Of a stretch of 9,510 bases of DNA, positions 1 through 6,833 are shown piece after piece. The position numbers and the translations under genes are program-made. Origin of the DNA: Proteiniphilum sp. (GTDB lineage Bacteria; Bacteroidota; Bacteroidia; Bacteroidales; Dysgonomonadaceae); NCBI GenBank assembly GCA_031255275.1, contig JAIRSV010000090.1:1-9510 (forward strand). The letters run 5' to 3'. Position 1 is the stretch's first letter, and the number at the start of each line of letters is the position of its first letter. The notes beneath the pieces are model-generated. The model worked only from the letters and a program-made list of their open reading frames with translations, had not been told where the DNA came from and searched no databases.

Positions 1-14
1 TGATTATCACTCCA

Positions 15-22
15 CAAAGATA
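15..22 (-). promoter_or_regulatory. Possible -7 promoter element for a gene beyond the left edge
   Basis: On the minus strand this reads TATCTTTG, which fits the Bacteroidota -7 consensus TAnnTTTG. No clear TTTG-like -33 element is visible about 20 bp upstream. If real, it would drive a minus-strand gene that starts outside the window. An 8-base match in AT-rich DNA can easily be chance, so this is only a candidate. Confidence 0.2.
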
Positions 23-90
23 ATTAAAATTAAGCTGGCGGATACATATGGGAAACAGTATTCTCCTGTATCATTAAACATAGTAATCGC

Positions 91-110
91 GGTCGGAATT
101 TCTTCCGACC
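91..110. terminator. Perfect hairpin downstream of hydC, possible terminator
   Basis: GGTCGGAA (91-98) and TTCCGACC (103-110) form a perfect 8-bp stem around a 4-base loop. It lies about 110 bp past the hydC stop, just beyond the repeat element, and would end the operon transcript. There is no T-tract on the minus-strand 3' side, where the sequence runs on as GCGATTAC. It therefore does not match a classical intrinsic terminator. It may be a processing or decay-blocking stem, or part of the repeat family. Confidence 0.35.
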
Positions 111-116
111 ACTCGT

Positions 117-165
117 GGGTGCTCCCGCCCCTTGCCGCTCCGGCGCTCCCCGAGCTGGTTTTCTC
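117..165 (-). repeat. GC-rich hairpin repeat element, copy A (inverted, operon 3' side)
   Basis: Read on the minus strand, these 49 bp are identical to 9254-9302 (copy C). They contain the family signature AACCAGCTCGGGGAGCGCC, then GGCAAGGGGCGGGAGCACCC. The copy stops inside the second arm of the hairpin that copies C and D carry complete (GGGGCGGG, loop AGCA, CCCGCCCC), so it is 3'-truncated or diverged. It resembles REP-like or other small non-autonomous dispersed repeats in having a conserved core and a GC-rich palindrome. I do not recognise a named family and no transposase is in the window. Confidence 0.8.
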
Positions 166-194
166 TACTGCTCGACTTCTCAGAAAAACATTTT

Positions 195-218
195 CAACTG
201 TCAACTGTCCACTGTCCA
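195..218. repeat. Heptamer tandem repeat abutting the hydC stop
   Basis: The plus strand reads CAACTGT, CAACTGT, CCACTGT, CCA, giving three and a half units of a 7-bp repeat. It begins directly after the hydC TAA codon. I recall similar CAACTGT/CCACTGT arrays as common intergenic sequence in Bacteroidales genomes. Function is unknown. The array could change length by slippage but lies outside the coding sequence. Confidence 0.75.
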
Positions 219-779
219 TTAATGAAGCTTCTTCTCTCGATACTCGGCGATGATGGCTTTCACTCCGTCGGGCGACACGCGACCGTAAACTCTCTCTCCC
301 ACCAGCACTACCGGCGCAAGGCCGCAGGCTCCCACGCAGCGAAGGCAGTTGAGGGAAAACTTACCGTCGGAGGAGGTTTCTCCCACTTCCAGCTGCAGCT
401 CCTTCCTGAACTCCTCCAGTACGCTTTCGGCACCACGGACGTGACAGGCGGTACCCGTGCAGACGGATATGGGATGCTCTCCCTTCGGTATCATCGAAAA
501 GAAGGTGTAGAAGGTCACCACGCCATACACCTGCGCTGCCGACAGGTGCAGATTGCGGGCTACGGCTTCCTGCACTTCCGCCGGTATGTACCCGAACGCG
601 TGCTGTACCTCGTGCAGTACGTTGATCAACTCCCCCGGATCGTTGCCGAAGGTGTTGCATATCTCGCTGATCTTCGCCAGCTTCTCCTCCGTGAGGCTCT
701 CTTTTATCCCTGCGCCGCCGGAGGCTGTTTTTCCCGTACATTCAAATACTTCGGGCGCTTCATTTATTTTCCGGTTCAT
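219..779 (-). CDS. hydC: Bifurcating [FeFe] hydrogenase NuoE-like [2Fe-2S] subunit (HydC/HndA)
   Basis: A 186-residue protein of the NuoE/24-kDa family. An N-terminal helical part (about 27-100) is followed by a thioredoxin-fold [2Fe-2S] domain. The ligands are visible as C107 and C112 (CTGTAC) and C148 and C152 (CVGACGLAP), which is the family pattern; C145 is an extra nearby cysteine. In HydABC-type complexes this subunit binds HydB and carries a [2Fe-2S] cluster of the NAD(P)-reactive module. It acts in the cytoplasm. The ATG at 779 lies 41 bp after the hydA stop with only a weak purine-rich stretch upstream. It is the last gene of the operon. In the Desulfovibrio hnd operon the equivalent gene is first, so the order here is unusual. 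The final codons (KLH, stop) lie in a 15-bp sequence that recurs at 9234-9248. Confidence 0.95.
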   Translation of the reverse strand: MNRKINEAPEVFECTGKTASGGAGIKESLTEEKLAKISEICNTFGNDPGELINVLHEVQHAFGYIPAEVQEAVARNLHLSAAQVYGVVTFYTFFSMIPKGEHPISVCTGTACHVRGAESVLEEFRKELQLEVGETSSDGKFSLNCLRCVGACGLAPVVLVGERVYGRVSPDGVKAIIAEYREKKLH

Positions 780-820
780 ATTACTACTCTTGTCCCATTA
801 GCTTGTTTAACGACTCAAAT

Positions 821-2614
821 TCACTTCTGCTCACTGTTCACGCCATTGCGCCGGCTCATACTCATACTGCTGCTCTTCGGAAAGTATTTCGTGTGCAGCA
901 GGGTGTGTGCCCGGTGACTTCCGGGCTTATCCAGAAACTCCCGGTAGAGCTTGATAATGGAGGGATTCTCGTGAGACTTGCGGATGGCCTTGCGTTCGTC
1001 CTCAGCATAGAGCGCCGCGGCGCGCCTGTTCAGGATCTCGCTGTTGCCGTGATGATAGGGCTGTCCGCCGCCGCCGATACAGCCGCCGGGACAGGCCATG
1101 ATCTCGATCGCGTGATACTGCGACTTGCCTGCTCTGACCTCGTCCAGCAGCCTGCGGGCATTGCCCAGTCCGTGCGCAATGCCTATGTGCAGCGGCAGAC
1201 CGTCGAAATCGATCGTGGCCGAACGGATTCCCTCCATCCCCCGCAGTGCATGAAATTCAACCCTCTCGAGCGTCTTGCCGGTATATAATTCGTATGCCGT
1301 GCGACAGGCTGCTTCGATGACTCCCCCGGTATTGCCGAATATGACGCTGGCGCCGGACGATTCACCCATCGGATCGTCAAAAACCCCGTCAGGCAGATTC
1401 GTGAAGTCGATATTCGCCTGTTTGATGAAGGCCGCCAGTTCGCGGGTAGAGATGGAGCAGTCCACGTCGGGATTGCCGTCTACCTTGAACTCTTCGCGCC
1501 GGCACTCGTATTTCTTCGCCAGACAGGGCATGACGGAGACGACAACCAGGTCATTCCGGTTCAGCCCCTTCTTCTCGGCGAAACAGGTCTTGGCGATGGC
1601 GCCGAACATCTGTTGCGGCGATTTTGCGGTGGAGGGTACATCCAGCATGTCGGGGTAATTGTGCTCGAAGAAGTTTACCCATCCCGGACAGCATGAAGTC
1701 AGGATCGGCAGCCGCACGTCGGGGTCACCGTCCAGGTGTTTCCGGATGCGCTGCAGGAGTTCGGTACCCTCTTCCATGATGGTGAGGTCGGCGCTGAAAT
1801 CGGTATCGAAGACGTAGTCAAATCCCAGTTCGCGGAGGGCGGATGCCATTTTCCCGGTGACGGAGGTGCCGGGCGGCAGTCCGAACTCCTCGCCCAGGGC
1901 GGCGCGTACGGCGGGCGCCGTCTGCACCGCCACCGTCTTGGAGGGATCGCTCAGGGCGCGGATAACGTCTCCGGTATGATCCGCCTCGGTCAGCGCGCCG
2001 GTGGGGCAGACCGATACGCACTGTCCGCAAAAGGTGCAGGGCGAGTCCTCGAGGTTCATCTCGAAGGCCGGCGCCACTACGGACATGAATCCGCGGTTCA
2101 CGGCCGAAAGGGCGCCTACGGTCTGCACGTCGTTACACATCATCTCGCACCGGCGACACATGATGCACTTGTCCACGTCGCGGATGAGGGACGGCGAGGT
2201 GTCCTTCCGGTAGTGCGACTGTTCTCCTTCGCAGGGCTTGTTTCTGACGCCGAACTGAATGGCGAGGTTTTGCAGTTCGCACCGTCCCGACTTGGCGCAG
2301 ACCAGACAGTCGGACGGATGGTCGGATATGATCAGTTCCAGCACCGTCTTCCGGGCATTCAGCACCCGTATGCTGCGGGTATGCACCACCATGCCCTCCT
2401 GTGCTTCGGTTATGCAGGAGGGCGCCAGGTTGCGGCGTCCTTCCACCTCCACCACGCAGACGCGGCACCCTCCCGGCCTGTTCTCGATACCCATGCCGCA
2501 CAGTTCAAAACGGCACAGCGAAGGTATCTCTACGCCCGCTTTCCGGGCAGCTTTCAGGATGGTAGTTCCCGCTTCCACCCTTACCTTTTTCTTATCTATC
2601 GTAAGCTCTATCAT
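821..2614 (-). CDS. hydA: Catalytic subunit of electron-bifurcating [FeFe] hydrogenase (HydA/HndD type)
   Basis: A 597-residue catalytic subunit for reversible H2 formation. Domains in order are: N-terminal [2Fe-2S] ferredoxin (C34 or C39, C50, C53, C67); a His-Cys [4Fe-4S] site (H99, C103, C106, C112); two [4Fe-4S] sites (C150/153/156/160 and C193/196/199/203); and the H-cluster domain. The H-cluster motifs are complete: TSCCPGW (C308 proton-relay cysteine, C309 ligand), MPCLAKKYE (C364) and MACPGGC (C508, C512). A small-subunit domain ends near residue 577. This is the M3-type layout of group A hydrogenases. It lacks the extra C-terminal [2Fe-2S] domain I recall in Thermotoga HydA. The frame is open for 147 codons further upstream, but those codons overlap hydB. 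The ATG at 2614 has AGGAA 8 bases upstream and begins the conserved MIELTID fold. The last 20 residues (SSSMSMSRR region) look like a low-complexity, non-conserved tail. Confidence 0.97.
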   Translation of the reverse strand: MIELTIDKKKVRVEAGTTILKAARKAGVEIPSLCRFELCGMGIENRPGGCRVCVVEVEGRRNLAPSCITEAQEGMVVHTRSIRVLNARKTVLELIISDHPSDCLVCAKSGRCELQNLAIQFGVRNKPCEGEQSHYRKDTSPSLIRDVDKCIMCRRCEMMCNDVQTVGALSAVNRGFMSVVAPAFEMNLEDSPCTFCGQCVSVCPTGALTEADHTGDVIRALSDPSKTVAVQTAPAVRAALGEEFGLPPGTSVTGKMASALRELGFDYVFDTDFSADLTIMEEGTELLQRIRKHLDGDPDVRLPILTSCCPGWVNFFEHNYPDMLDVPSTAKSPQQMFGAIAKTCFAEKKGLNRNDLVVVSVMPCLAKKYECRREEFKVDGNPDVDCSISTRELAAFIKQANIDFTNLPDGVFDDPMGESSGASVIFGNTGGVIEAACRTAYELYTGKTLERVEFHALRGMEGIRSATIDFDGLPLHIGIAHGLGNARRLLDEVRAGKSQYHAIEIMACPGGCIGGGGQPYHHGNSEILNRRAAALYAEDERKAIRKSHENPSIIKLYREFLDKPGSHRAHTLLHTKYFPKSSSMSMSRRNGVNSEQK

Positions 2615-2622
2615 ATTATTAA

Positions 2623-2627
2623 TTCCT
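2623..2627 (-). promoter_or_regulatory. Ribosome binding site that fixes the hydA start
   Basis: AGGAA on the minus strand lies 8 bases before the ATG at 2614, within the 25-bp hydB-hydA gap. It is one of the few recognisable Shine-Dalgarno sequences in the operon. It supports the short hydA start over the upstream in-frame extension. Confidence 0.6.
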
Positions 2628-2639
2628 GGCGTGATAATT

Positions 2640-4493
2640 TTAACTGTGTGTGGACGACTCCTCCTGCACTGCCGCCGCTGCCGTTGCCCGGGGATAGTCG
2701 TTTCTGAGGCTGATGGCGTCAAACTGGCATTTCTCCATGCAGGCGCCGCATTTGATGCAGATGTGCTGGTCGATGACATGTACCCCCTTTTTTTCTCCGC
2801 TGATGGCGTGCGTGGGGCATACCCTTCTGCAGGCCATGCATCCGATGCAGTCATCCTTCGATATGACGTAGAAGAGCAGTCCCCGGCACTGTCCCGAACG
2901 GCATTTCCGGTCGTGGACGTGTTCGCGATACTCGTCCATGAAGTTGTCGAGCGTGGAGAGTACCGGATTGGGTGACGTCTGTCCCAGGCCGCACAGCGAG
3001 GTGTCTTTGATGACTGTTCCCAGATTCCGCAGCCTGTCAATATCGTCCGCCTCACCCTTTCCCTCGGTAATTCTCGTGAGGGCTTCGTGCAGACGCTTGT
3101 TGCCGATGCGGCAGGGAGCGCACTTTCCGCAGGATTCCTCTACGATGAAGCCGAGGTAGAATTTGGCTACCGATACCATACAGTCATCCTCGTCCAGCAC
3201 GATCATGCCGCCCGATCCCATCATGGAGCCGGCGGCAGTCAGGCTTTCGTAGTCGATCGGCGTATCGAGGTGCTTTTCCGTGAGGCAGCCTCCCGACGGC
3301 CCCCCGGTCTGCACGGCTTTGAACTTTTTTCCGTTCTTGATGCCGCCCCCTATCTCGTAGATGATCTCCCGGAGCGTGATGCCCATAGGGACTTCTATCA
3401 GCCCCACGTTGTTGATCTTGCCTGCGAGGGCAAAGACCTTTGTCCCCTTCGAGCGCCCGGTGCCGATGGCGGAAAACCATTCGGCGCCCTTCAGGATGAT
3501 GACCGGTATGTTGGCAAAAGTCTCCACATTGTTCACGTTGGACGGTTTCCCCAGATAGCCGCTCTGCGCGGGGAAGGGCGGCTTGTTGGACGGTTCGCCC
3601 CGCTTCCCTTCCATTGAGTGGATAAGGGCAGTCTCTTCGCCGCAGACAAAGGCGCCGGCGCCATACCTCAGCGTGACGTCGAAGCTGAAGTCCGTACCGA
3701 GGATATGTTCCCCCAGCAATCCGTATTCGCGCGCCTGTCCGATGGCTATTTTCAGCCGCTTGATGGCAAGCGGGTATTCCGCGCGGATATAGACCAGGCC
3801 TTTTGAGGCGCCTGTGCAGTAGCCGCAGATGGCCATCGCCTCGAGGACGGAGTGCGGGTCGCCTTCCAGAATGGATCGATCCATGAATGCGCCGGGATCT
3901 CCCTCGTCGGCATTGCAGACCACATACTTTTGGTCGGCCCCGTTCCTTGCCGCGATCTCCCATTTCAGTCCGGTAGGGAATCCGGCTCCGCCGCGGCCGC
4001 GGAGTCCCGACCGTTTGATCAGGTCTACGGTTTCGGCCGGAGTGTATTCGGTAAGCGCCTTCCCCAGCGCCTGGTAAGCGTCGCGCGCGATGGACTCGTC
4101 GATATTTTCGGGATCGACGGCGCCGCAGTTACGGAGCGCTATGCGCAGTTGCTTTCTGTAAAAGTCCATCTGCTTCGAATCGGGAACGTGTTCCTCCGTT
4201 TCGGGATTGGTATAGAGCAGCCGGTGTACGCGCCGCCCTTTGATGATATGTTCGTCGAGGATCTCTTCGGCGTCCGACGGCTTCACCTGCGTATAGAAGG
4301 TGTTGTCGGGCATGACCTTGAGGATGGCTCCCTTTTCGCAGAAGCCGAAACATCCGGTGAGGATGACCTGTACGTCTCTCTCCAGTCCTCTTTTTTCCAC
4401 CTGGTCGCGCAGCGTTTCATACAGCCGGTAACTCTCGGAGGAGTGACAGCCGGTGCCTCCGCAAACAAGCAGGTGCATTTTGTATTTGCTCAT
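2640..4493 (-). CDS. hydB: Flavin/NAD(P)H subunit of bifurcating hydrogenase (HydB/HndC, NuoF-like)
   Basis: A 617-residue NuoF-family subunit where NAD(P)H reacts and electron bifurcation is thought to occur. A thioredoxin-like [2Fe-2S] domain comes first (C11, C16, C48, C52). The FMN/NADH-binding core follows, with GLRGRGGAGFPTG (163-175) and CNADEGDPGAF (193-203). A [4Fe-4S] site is formed by C455, C458, C461 and C501. Two C-terminal ferredoxin-type [4Fe-4S] motifs follow (C549/552/555/559 and C579/582/585/589). H527, C531 and C536 between these regions could supply the zinc site reported in homologous HydB structures; that is an inference. The fused N-terminal and C-terminal domains distinguish HydB/HndC from plain complex I NuoF. 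NAD versus NADP preference cannot be read from the sequence. The ATG at 4493 follows an A-rich leader with no clear Shine-Dalgarno, 18 bp after the preceding stop. Confidence 0.97.
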   Translation of the reverse strand: MSKYKMHLLVCGGTGCHSSESYRLYETLRDQVEKRGLERDVQVILTGCFGFCEKGAILKVMPDNTFYTQVKPSDAEEILDEHIIKGRRVHRLLYTNPETEEHVPDSKQMDFYRKQLRIALRNCGAVDPENIDESIARDAYQALGKALTEYTPAETVDLIKRSGLRGRGGAGFPTGLKWEIAARNGADQKYVVCNADEGDPGAFMDRSILEGDPHSVLEAMAICGYCTGASKGLVYIRAEYPLAIKRLKIAIGQAREYGLLGEHILGTDFSFDVTLRYGAGAFVCGEETALIHSMEGKRGEPSNKPPFPAQSGYLGKPSNVNNVETFANIPVIILKGAEWFSAIGTGRSKGTKVFALAGKINNVGLIEVPMGITLREIIYEIGGGIKNGKKFKAVQTGGPSGGCLTEKHLDTPIDYESLTAAGSMMGSGGMIVLDEDDCMVSVAKFYLGFIVEESCGKCAPCRIGNKRLHEALTRITEGKGEADDIDRLRNLGTVIKDTSLCGLGQTSPNPVLSTLDNFMDEYREHVHDRKCRSGQCRGLLFYVISKDDCIGCMACRRVCPTHAISGEKKGVHVIDQHICIKCGACMEKCQFDAISLRNDYPRATAAAAVQEESSTHS

Positions 4494-4511
4494 AAACAGG
4501 TTTTTTTTTCG

Positions 4512-4901
4512 TTAAATGGTATTGTAATTCTGCGGGATGATGCCATCCAGCAGTTCACCCTCTCCGATGTAGCGTTCGATGATTTCGCCGGCCTTCCGGA
4601 TGTCTACGTAGCCGAAGACGATTGCTTCCCTGCCGGGCAGGGTGATCTCCACGGTAGGTTCCGCAAAGCAGTATCCCATGCAGCCTGTCTGTGTGACGAC
4701 CGCATCAATCTCTTTCCTGTCGAGTTCGTCCATGAAGTATTCCATTACTTCTTTGGCGCCCGAAGCGATGCCGCAGGTGGCCATTGCCACTTTCACCTGT
4801 ACCAGCGATTCGGGATTTTCTCCCCTGTTCCTCTGTCCCATGCGGGACATGACCTCTTCCTGTTTCCTTTTCAGGTCGGCGAGCGTTTTGATTCCGTTCA
4901 T
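4512..4901 (-). CDS. hndB: Stand-alone thioredoxin-like [2Fe-2S] protein, HndB-like
   Basis: A 129-residue protein matching the small thioredoxin-fold ferredoxins encoded beside bifurcating hydrogenases (HndB in Desulfovibrio). An N-terminal helical segment (1-33) is followed by a domain with C43 in ATCGIASGAKE and C74/C78 in QTGCMGYCFAEP. Only three cysteines are present. The position where related domains carry the second ligand is occupied by the GIASGA segment. I recall the same three-cysteine form in clostridial relatives, so this may be normal for the family, but cluster binding is not certain. It resembles the N-terminal domain of HydB and may replace the extra [2Fe-2S] domain missing from this HydA. 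It is probably an accessory electron-transfer or assembly subunit. The ATG at 4901 is 33 bp after the preceding stop; the hydB start follows 18 bp downstream. Confidence 0.85.
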   Translation of the reverse strand: MNGIKTLADLKRKQEEVMSRMGQRNRGENPESLVQVKVAMATCGIASGAKEVMEYFMDELDRKEIDAVVTQTGCMGYCFAEPTVEITLPGREAIVFGYVDIRKAGEIIERYIGEGELLDGIIPQNYNTI

Positions 4902-4934
4902 TATTTATCCAAAAGTTAATAGTTATATTTTCTG

Positions 4935-5555
4935 TTAATATCTCTCTGTTGTCTGTTGCATGTTGTCCGTCTGCGGCGCCTGCGTCGCCAGCCGGTACGG
5001 GAAGCCATACGGTGGCCGTTTCCGGCCGATTTCCTTCAGGTTTTCCCGGATATATCCTCTCACGGCGTCCGGCATTTGGGGATGAAGGAGGTTGATCCCC
5101 TGCTCTTTCAGTTCGTCGGAGTCGAGTACGAACTCCGCGTCATCTATCCGGCTGGCAAACCTGAAGCGGACTTCGGGATTCGCCCTCAGCAAAAGGACGA
5201 GATAGCCGGCCATATCGCCCGGCGGCAGACAGTCGGGATGGTCGGTGCGATAGAGCGCTTCCACAACTGTGCCGCGGCCTTCTTCCGAAGAGACCGTCAG
5301 CCTGCCGTCAGCCTGTTCGCAGGTCATCTTCAGGAAGGGTATGCCCAGACCGGCTTTCCGCGTGGTGCGGGTGGTGAAAAAGGGATCGGCCAGTTTTTCC
5401 ACCGTCTCCCGGCTCATGCCGCTGCCGTTGTCGCTCACCCGGAACAGCAGCGTATGGTCGCGACTGCTCTCCGTCAGGTCGATGTCGATTTGCTTCGCCC
5501 CGGCGCGCAGGGAGTTTTGTGCAATATCCATCATGTGCATGGCCAGATCAATCAT
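4935..5555 (-). CDS. GHKL-type ATP-binding protein with uncharacterised C-terminal half
   Basis: A 206-residue protein. Residues 1-100 form a histidine-kinase-like ATPase fold: N box DIAQNSLRAGA (N14), G1 box DNGSGM (42-47), F-box-like DPFFTTR (57-63), G2 box KAGLGI (67-72) and G3 GRGT (93-96). There is no dimerisation helix with a phosphoacceptor histidine and no sensor domain, so it is not a complete sensor kinase. Residues 105-206 match nothing I can name; the last 15 or so are polar and glutamine/threonine-rich. Proteins of this kind occur next to hydrogenase genes in anaerobes, but their role is unknown to me. An in-frame extension to 5744 would overlap the PHP gene and is basic and low-complexity. 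The ATG at 5555 has AGAGGA 6 bases upstream, 31 bp after the PHP stop, and is preferred. Confidence 0.88.
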   Translation of the reverse strand: MIDLAMHMMDIAQNSLRAGAKQIDIDLTESSRDHTLLFRVSDNGSGMSRETVEKLADPFFTTRTTRKAGLGIPFLKMTCEQADGRLTVSSEEGRGTVVEALYRTDHPDCLPPGDMAGYLVLLLRANPEVRFRFASRIDDAEFVLDSDELKEQGINLLHPQMPDAVRGYIRENLKEIGRKRPPYGFPYRLATQAPQTDNMQQTTERY

Positions 5556-5561
5556 ATTCAG

Positions 5562-5567
5562 TCCTCT
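5562..5567 (-). promoter_or_regulatory. Ribosome binding site that fixes the GHKL ATPase start
   Basis: AGAGGA on the minus strand sits 6 bases before the ATG at 5555. This is a strong Shine-Dalgarno for an operon where most genes have none. It supports starting the ATPase at MIDLAMH rather than at the upstream in-frame codon at 5744. Confidence 0.65.
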
Positions 5568-5586
5568 CTTCCGCGTTTTGTATGTC

Positions 5587-6354
5587 TTATCTGTTGCCGG
5601 CTTTTCCCGTGCGGGACGCCCTTCCGCCGCAGCGGAACGTTTCGAAGCGTGCGTGAAGCAGCGCTTTCGTGAAGTGTTCCCAGTCCGGTTCCTCCATCTC
5701 GAACCGGGTACAGGCGCGGGCGATGTCTTCCGGGTAATGTGCATCCGAACTTTGCAGGAGGCGTCTTTCCTTCAGACCGGGATGTTGCCGGAGAAATTCT
5801 TCGGGCGTTGTCGCCTTCGAGATTTCCAGGGCGTCATATTCCAGGTCGGGGGGGATGAATCCCAGCTGGCTGAACAGGCTGTTTTTCGGCCGGTCGACGT
5901 GCGCCGGTACGAAAAGGCCTCCCAGCCGGTGTACGCAGTCTGCCACATCCTCTATTCCGTCTCGTATGCTCATGAAGAGGGATCTTTCTTCCTCATAGAC
6001 GATCCGGTCGTTTTCGTCCACGGCCACCTGATAGCCAAAGCGGAGGGGGTCGTTTTTCACCCCGGTCATCCGCCTGTCCAGGTAGGACTGGAATGTTTCC
6101 GCCGCCGACAGGTGCGGAAAGTAACAGAGCGTATGTACCTCTTCCCGGGTATTGACTTCGCAGCCGGGTATTACATGGATGCCTTCCCGTTCGCCCAGTT
6201 TCATGCAGACCTGCACATTTCGCGTAGTGTTGTGATCGGTGATGGCGATCATCCCCAAGCCTCTCTCCTTCGCCACACGGATGATGTTGCGCGGAGCCAT
6301 TTCCAGATCTCCGCAGGGGGAGAGGCAGGTGTGTATGTGCAGGTCGGCGTTCAT
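5587..6354 (-). CDS. PHP-domain metal-dependent phosphoesterase
   Basis: A 255-residue PHP (polymerase and histidinol phosphatase) family protein, predicted to be a cytoplasmic metal-dependent phosphatase or phosphodiesterase. The metal-binding set is complete: H6 and H8 (DLHIHT), D40 and H41 (ITDHNT), E66 (GCEVNT), H74, H152 (PAHVDRP), and D204 and H206 (SSDAH). The final 20 residues are basic and non-conserved in appearance. The substrate is unknown. Its place between a DRTGG protein and a GHKL ATPase in a hydrogenase operon suggests it removes a phosphate, perhaps from a nucleotide or partner protein, in the same regulatory pathway; this is inference. The ATG at 6354 begins directly with the conserved MNADLHIHT motif. 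There is no clear Shine-Dalgarno, and a 67-bp gap separates it from the gene before. Confidence 0.93.
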   Translation of the reverse strand: MNADLHIHTCLSPCGDLEMAPRNIIRVAKERGLGMIAITDHNTTRNVQVCMKLGEREGIHVIPGCEVNTREEVHTLCYFPHLSAAETFQSYLDRRMTGVKNDPLRFGYQVAVDENDRIVYEEERSLFMSIRDGIEDVADCVHRLGGLFVPAHVDRPKNSLFSQLGFIPPDLEYDALEISKATTPEEFLRQHPGLKERRLLQSSDAHYPEDIARACTRFEMEEPDWEHFTKALLHARFETFRCGGRASRTGKAGNR

Positions 6355-6421
6355 TGATTCATTTGCTCAACAGTTCATTCTCTTTGGGTCGTCGCGCGGT
6401 GGGCGTCGAACGGCGGTCGAA

Positions 6422-6763
6422 TTATTGCCGGATTATCCGATAGAGTTCTCCCGCGGTTTCGAATGTCGGTTTTCCCGACGCCAGGATGACTATTTCTTCC
6501 GATTCGGCCTGTTCCAGGACTTCCCGGTCTACCTTCCGTTCGTTGACCACGATGATGGCGCTTAACTCTTTCAGCGAGGCTACGGCCACAATGTTTTTGT
6601 GTACCTGGGAGGTGACCCAGAGCATACCGGGCTGTGCTTTGCCCATCACGTCGCTGAGCAGGTCGGAGACGTAGGCGCCGTCCGCAATCCTGTCCAACCG
6701 GTTTTCTCCGGACAGGCATGTGCAGTTCAGTTTTTCTTTCAGATTGTTCAAGCTGATTTTCAT
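6422..6763 (-). CDS. DRTGG-domain protein, second copy
   Basis: A 113-residue single-domain protein of the DRTGG family, the domain also found in phosphotransacetylases and CBS-domain regulators. Typical features are YVSDLLSDVMGKAQPGMLWVT (near 31-51), then HKNIVAVASLKELSAIIVV, a variable acidic helix and a final PTFETAGELYRII segment. It has no catalytic motif and probably binds a ligand or partner. It is paralogous to the product of 8623-8967, sharing SDLLSDVM versus SDLMSDVL and the ending FEISGKLY versus FETAGELY, but it is closer to the usual family sequence. The ATG at 6763 gives the normal family length. A GTG at 6808 would add 15 residues encoded partly by a simple repeat and is less likely. 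There is no clear Shine-Dalgarno, and the 5' leader is A-rich. Confidence 0.85.
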   Translation of the reverse strand: MKISLNNLKEKLNCTCLSGENRLDRIADGAYVSDLLSDVMGKAQPGMLWVTSQVHKNIVAVASLKELSAIIVVNERKVDREVLEQAESEEIVILASGKPTFETAGELYRIIRQ

Positions 6764-6800
6764 ATCCGTTTTTATTTTTTGAGGAGGGTATTTTATCCCG

Positions 6801-6830
6801 TCACTCACTCACTCACTCTCTCTCTCACTC
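6801..6830. repeat. Simple repeat, TCAC tetramers followed by TC dinucleotides
   Basis: Four perfect TCAC units (6801-6816) run into an uninterrupted TC tract with one CAC break. They fill most of the 70-bp gap between the sensory hydrogenase gene stop and the second DRTGG gene start. On the minus strand the transcript would carry a GA/GTGA-rich leader. Such tracts can slip during replication and could change spacing or translation of the following gene. No evidence of that is visible in a single sequence. Confidence 0.75.
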
Positions 6831-6833
6831 TCT

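Larger units (their letters stand above)
1..218. other. Intergenic region downstream of hydC
   Basis: No supportable gene is present. The only open frame, a 70-codon minus-strand one, runs straight through the repeat element and both hairpins, so it is not credible. Going away from hydC, the region holds a heptamer tandem repeat abutting the stop codon, one copy of the GC-rich repeat element, a perfect 8-bp stem hairpin (91-110), and then about 90 bp of AT-rich sequence that I cannot interpret beyond a possible promoter motif. Confidence 0.6.

Noticed and set aside
2615..3055. In-frame N-terminal extension of hydA to a 744-residue protein
   Set aside because: It overlaps the hydB coding region on the same strand. 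The added residues are low-complexity and match no domain, and a good ribosome binding site precedes the internal ATG at 2614.
3852..4919. Long plus-strand open frames (also 132-917, 1736-2707, 5269-6357, 7152-7904)
   Set aside because: They lie antisense to genes with clear domain matches, have no recognisable motifs, and follow from GC-rich codon use on the opposite strand.
4902..4934. Internal promoter before the HndB-like gene
   Set aside because: The minus strand has TAACTTTTG, one base too long for TAnnTTTG, in a 33-bp gap. This is too weak to call.
5556..5744. In-frame 63-residue extension of the GHKL ATPase
   Set aside because: It overlaps the 3' end of the PHP gene and is basic and featureless. 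The ATG at 5555 has AGAGGA at the right distance and begins the ATPase fold.
6764..6808. GTG start for the second DRTGG protein
   Set aside because: It would extend the protein into repeat-derived residues, while the ATG at 6763 gives the usual family length and N-terminus.
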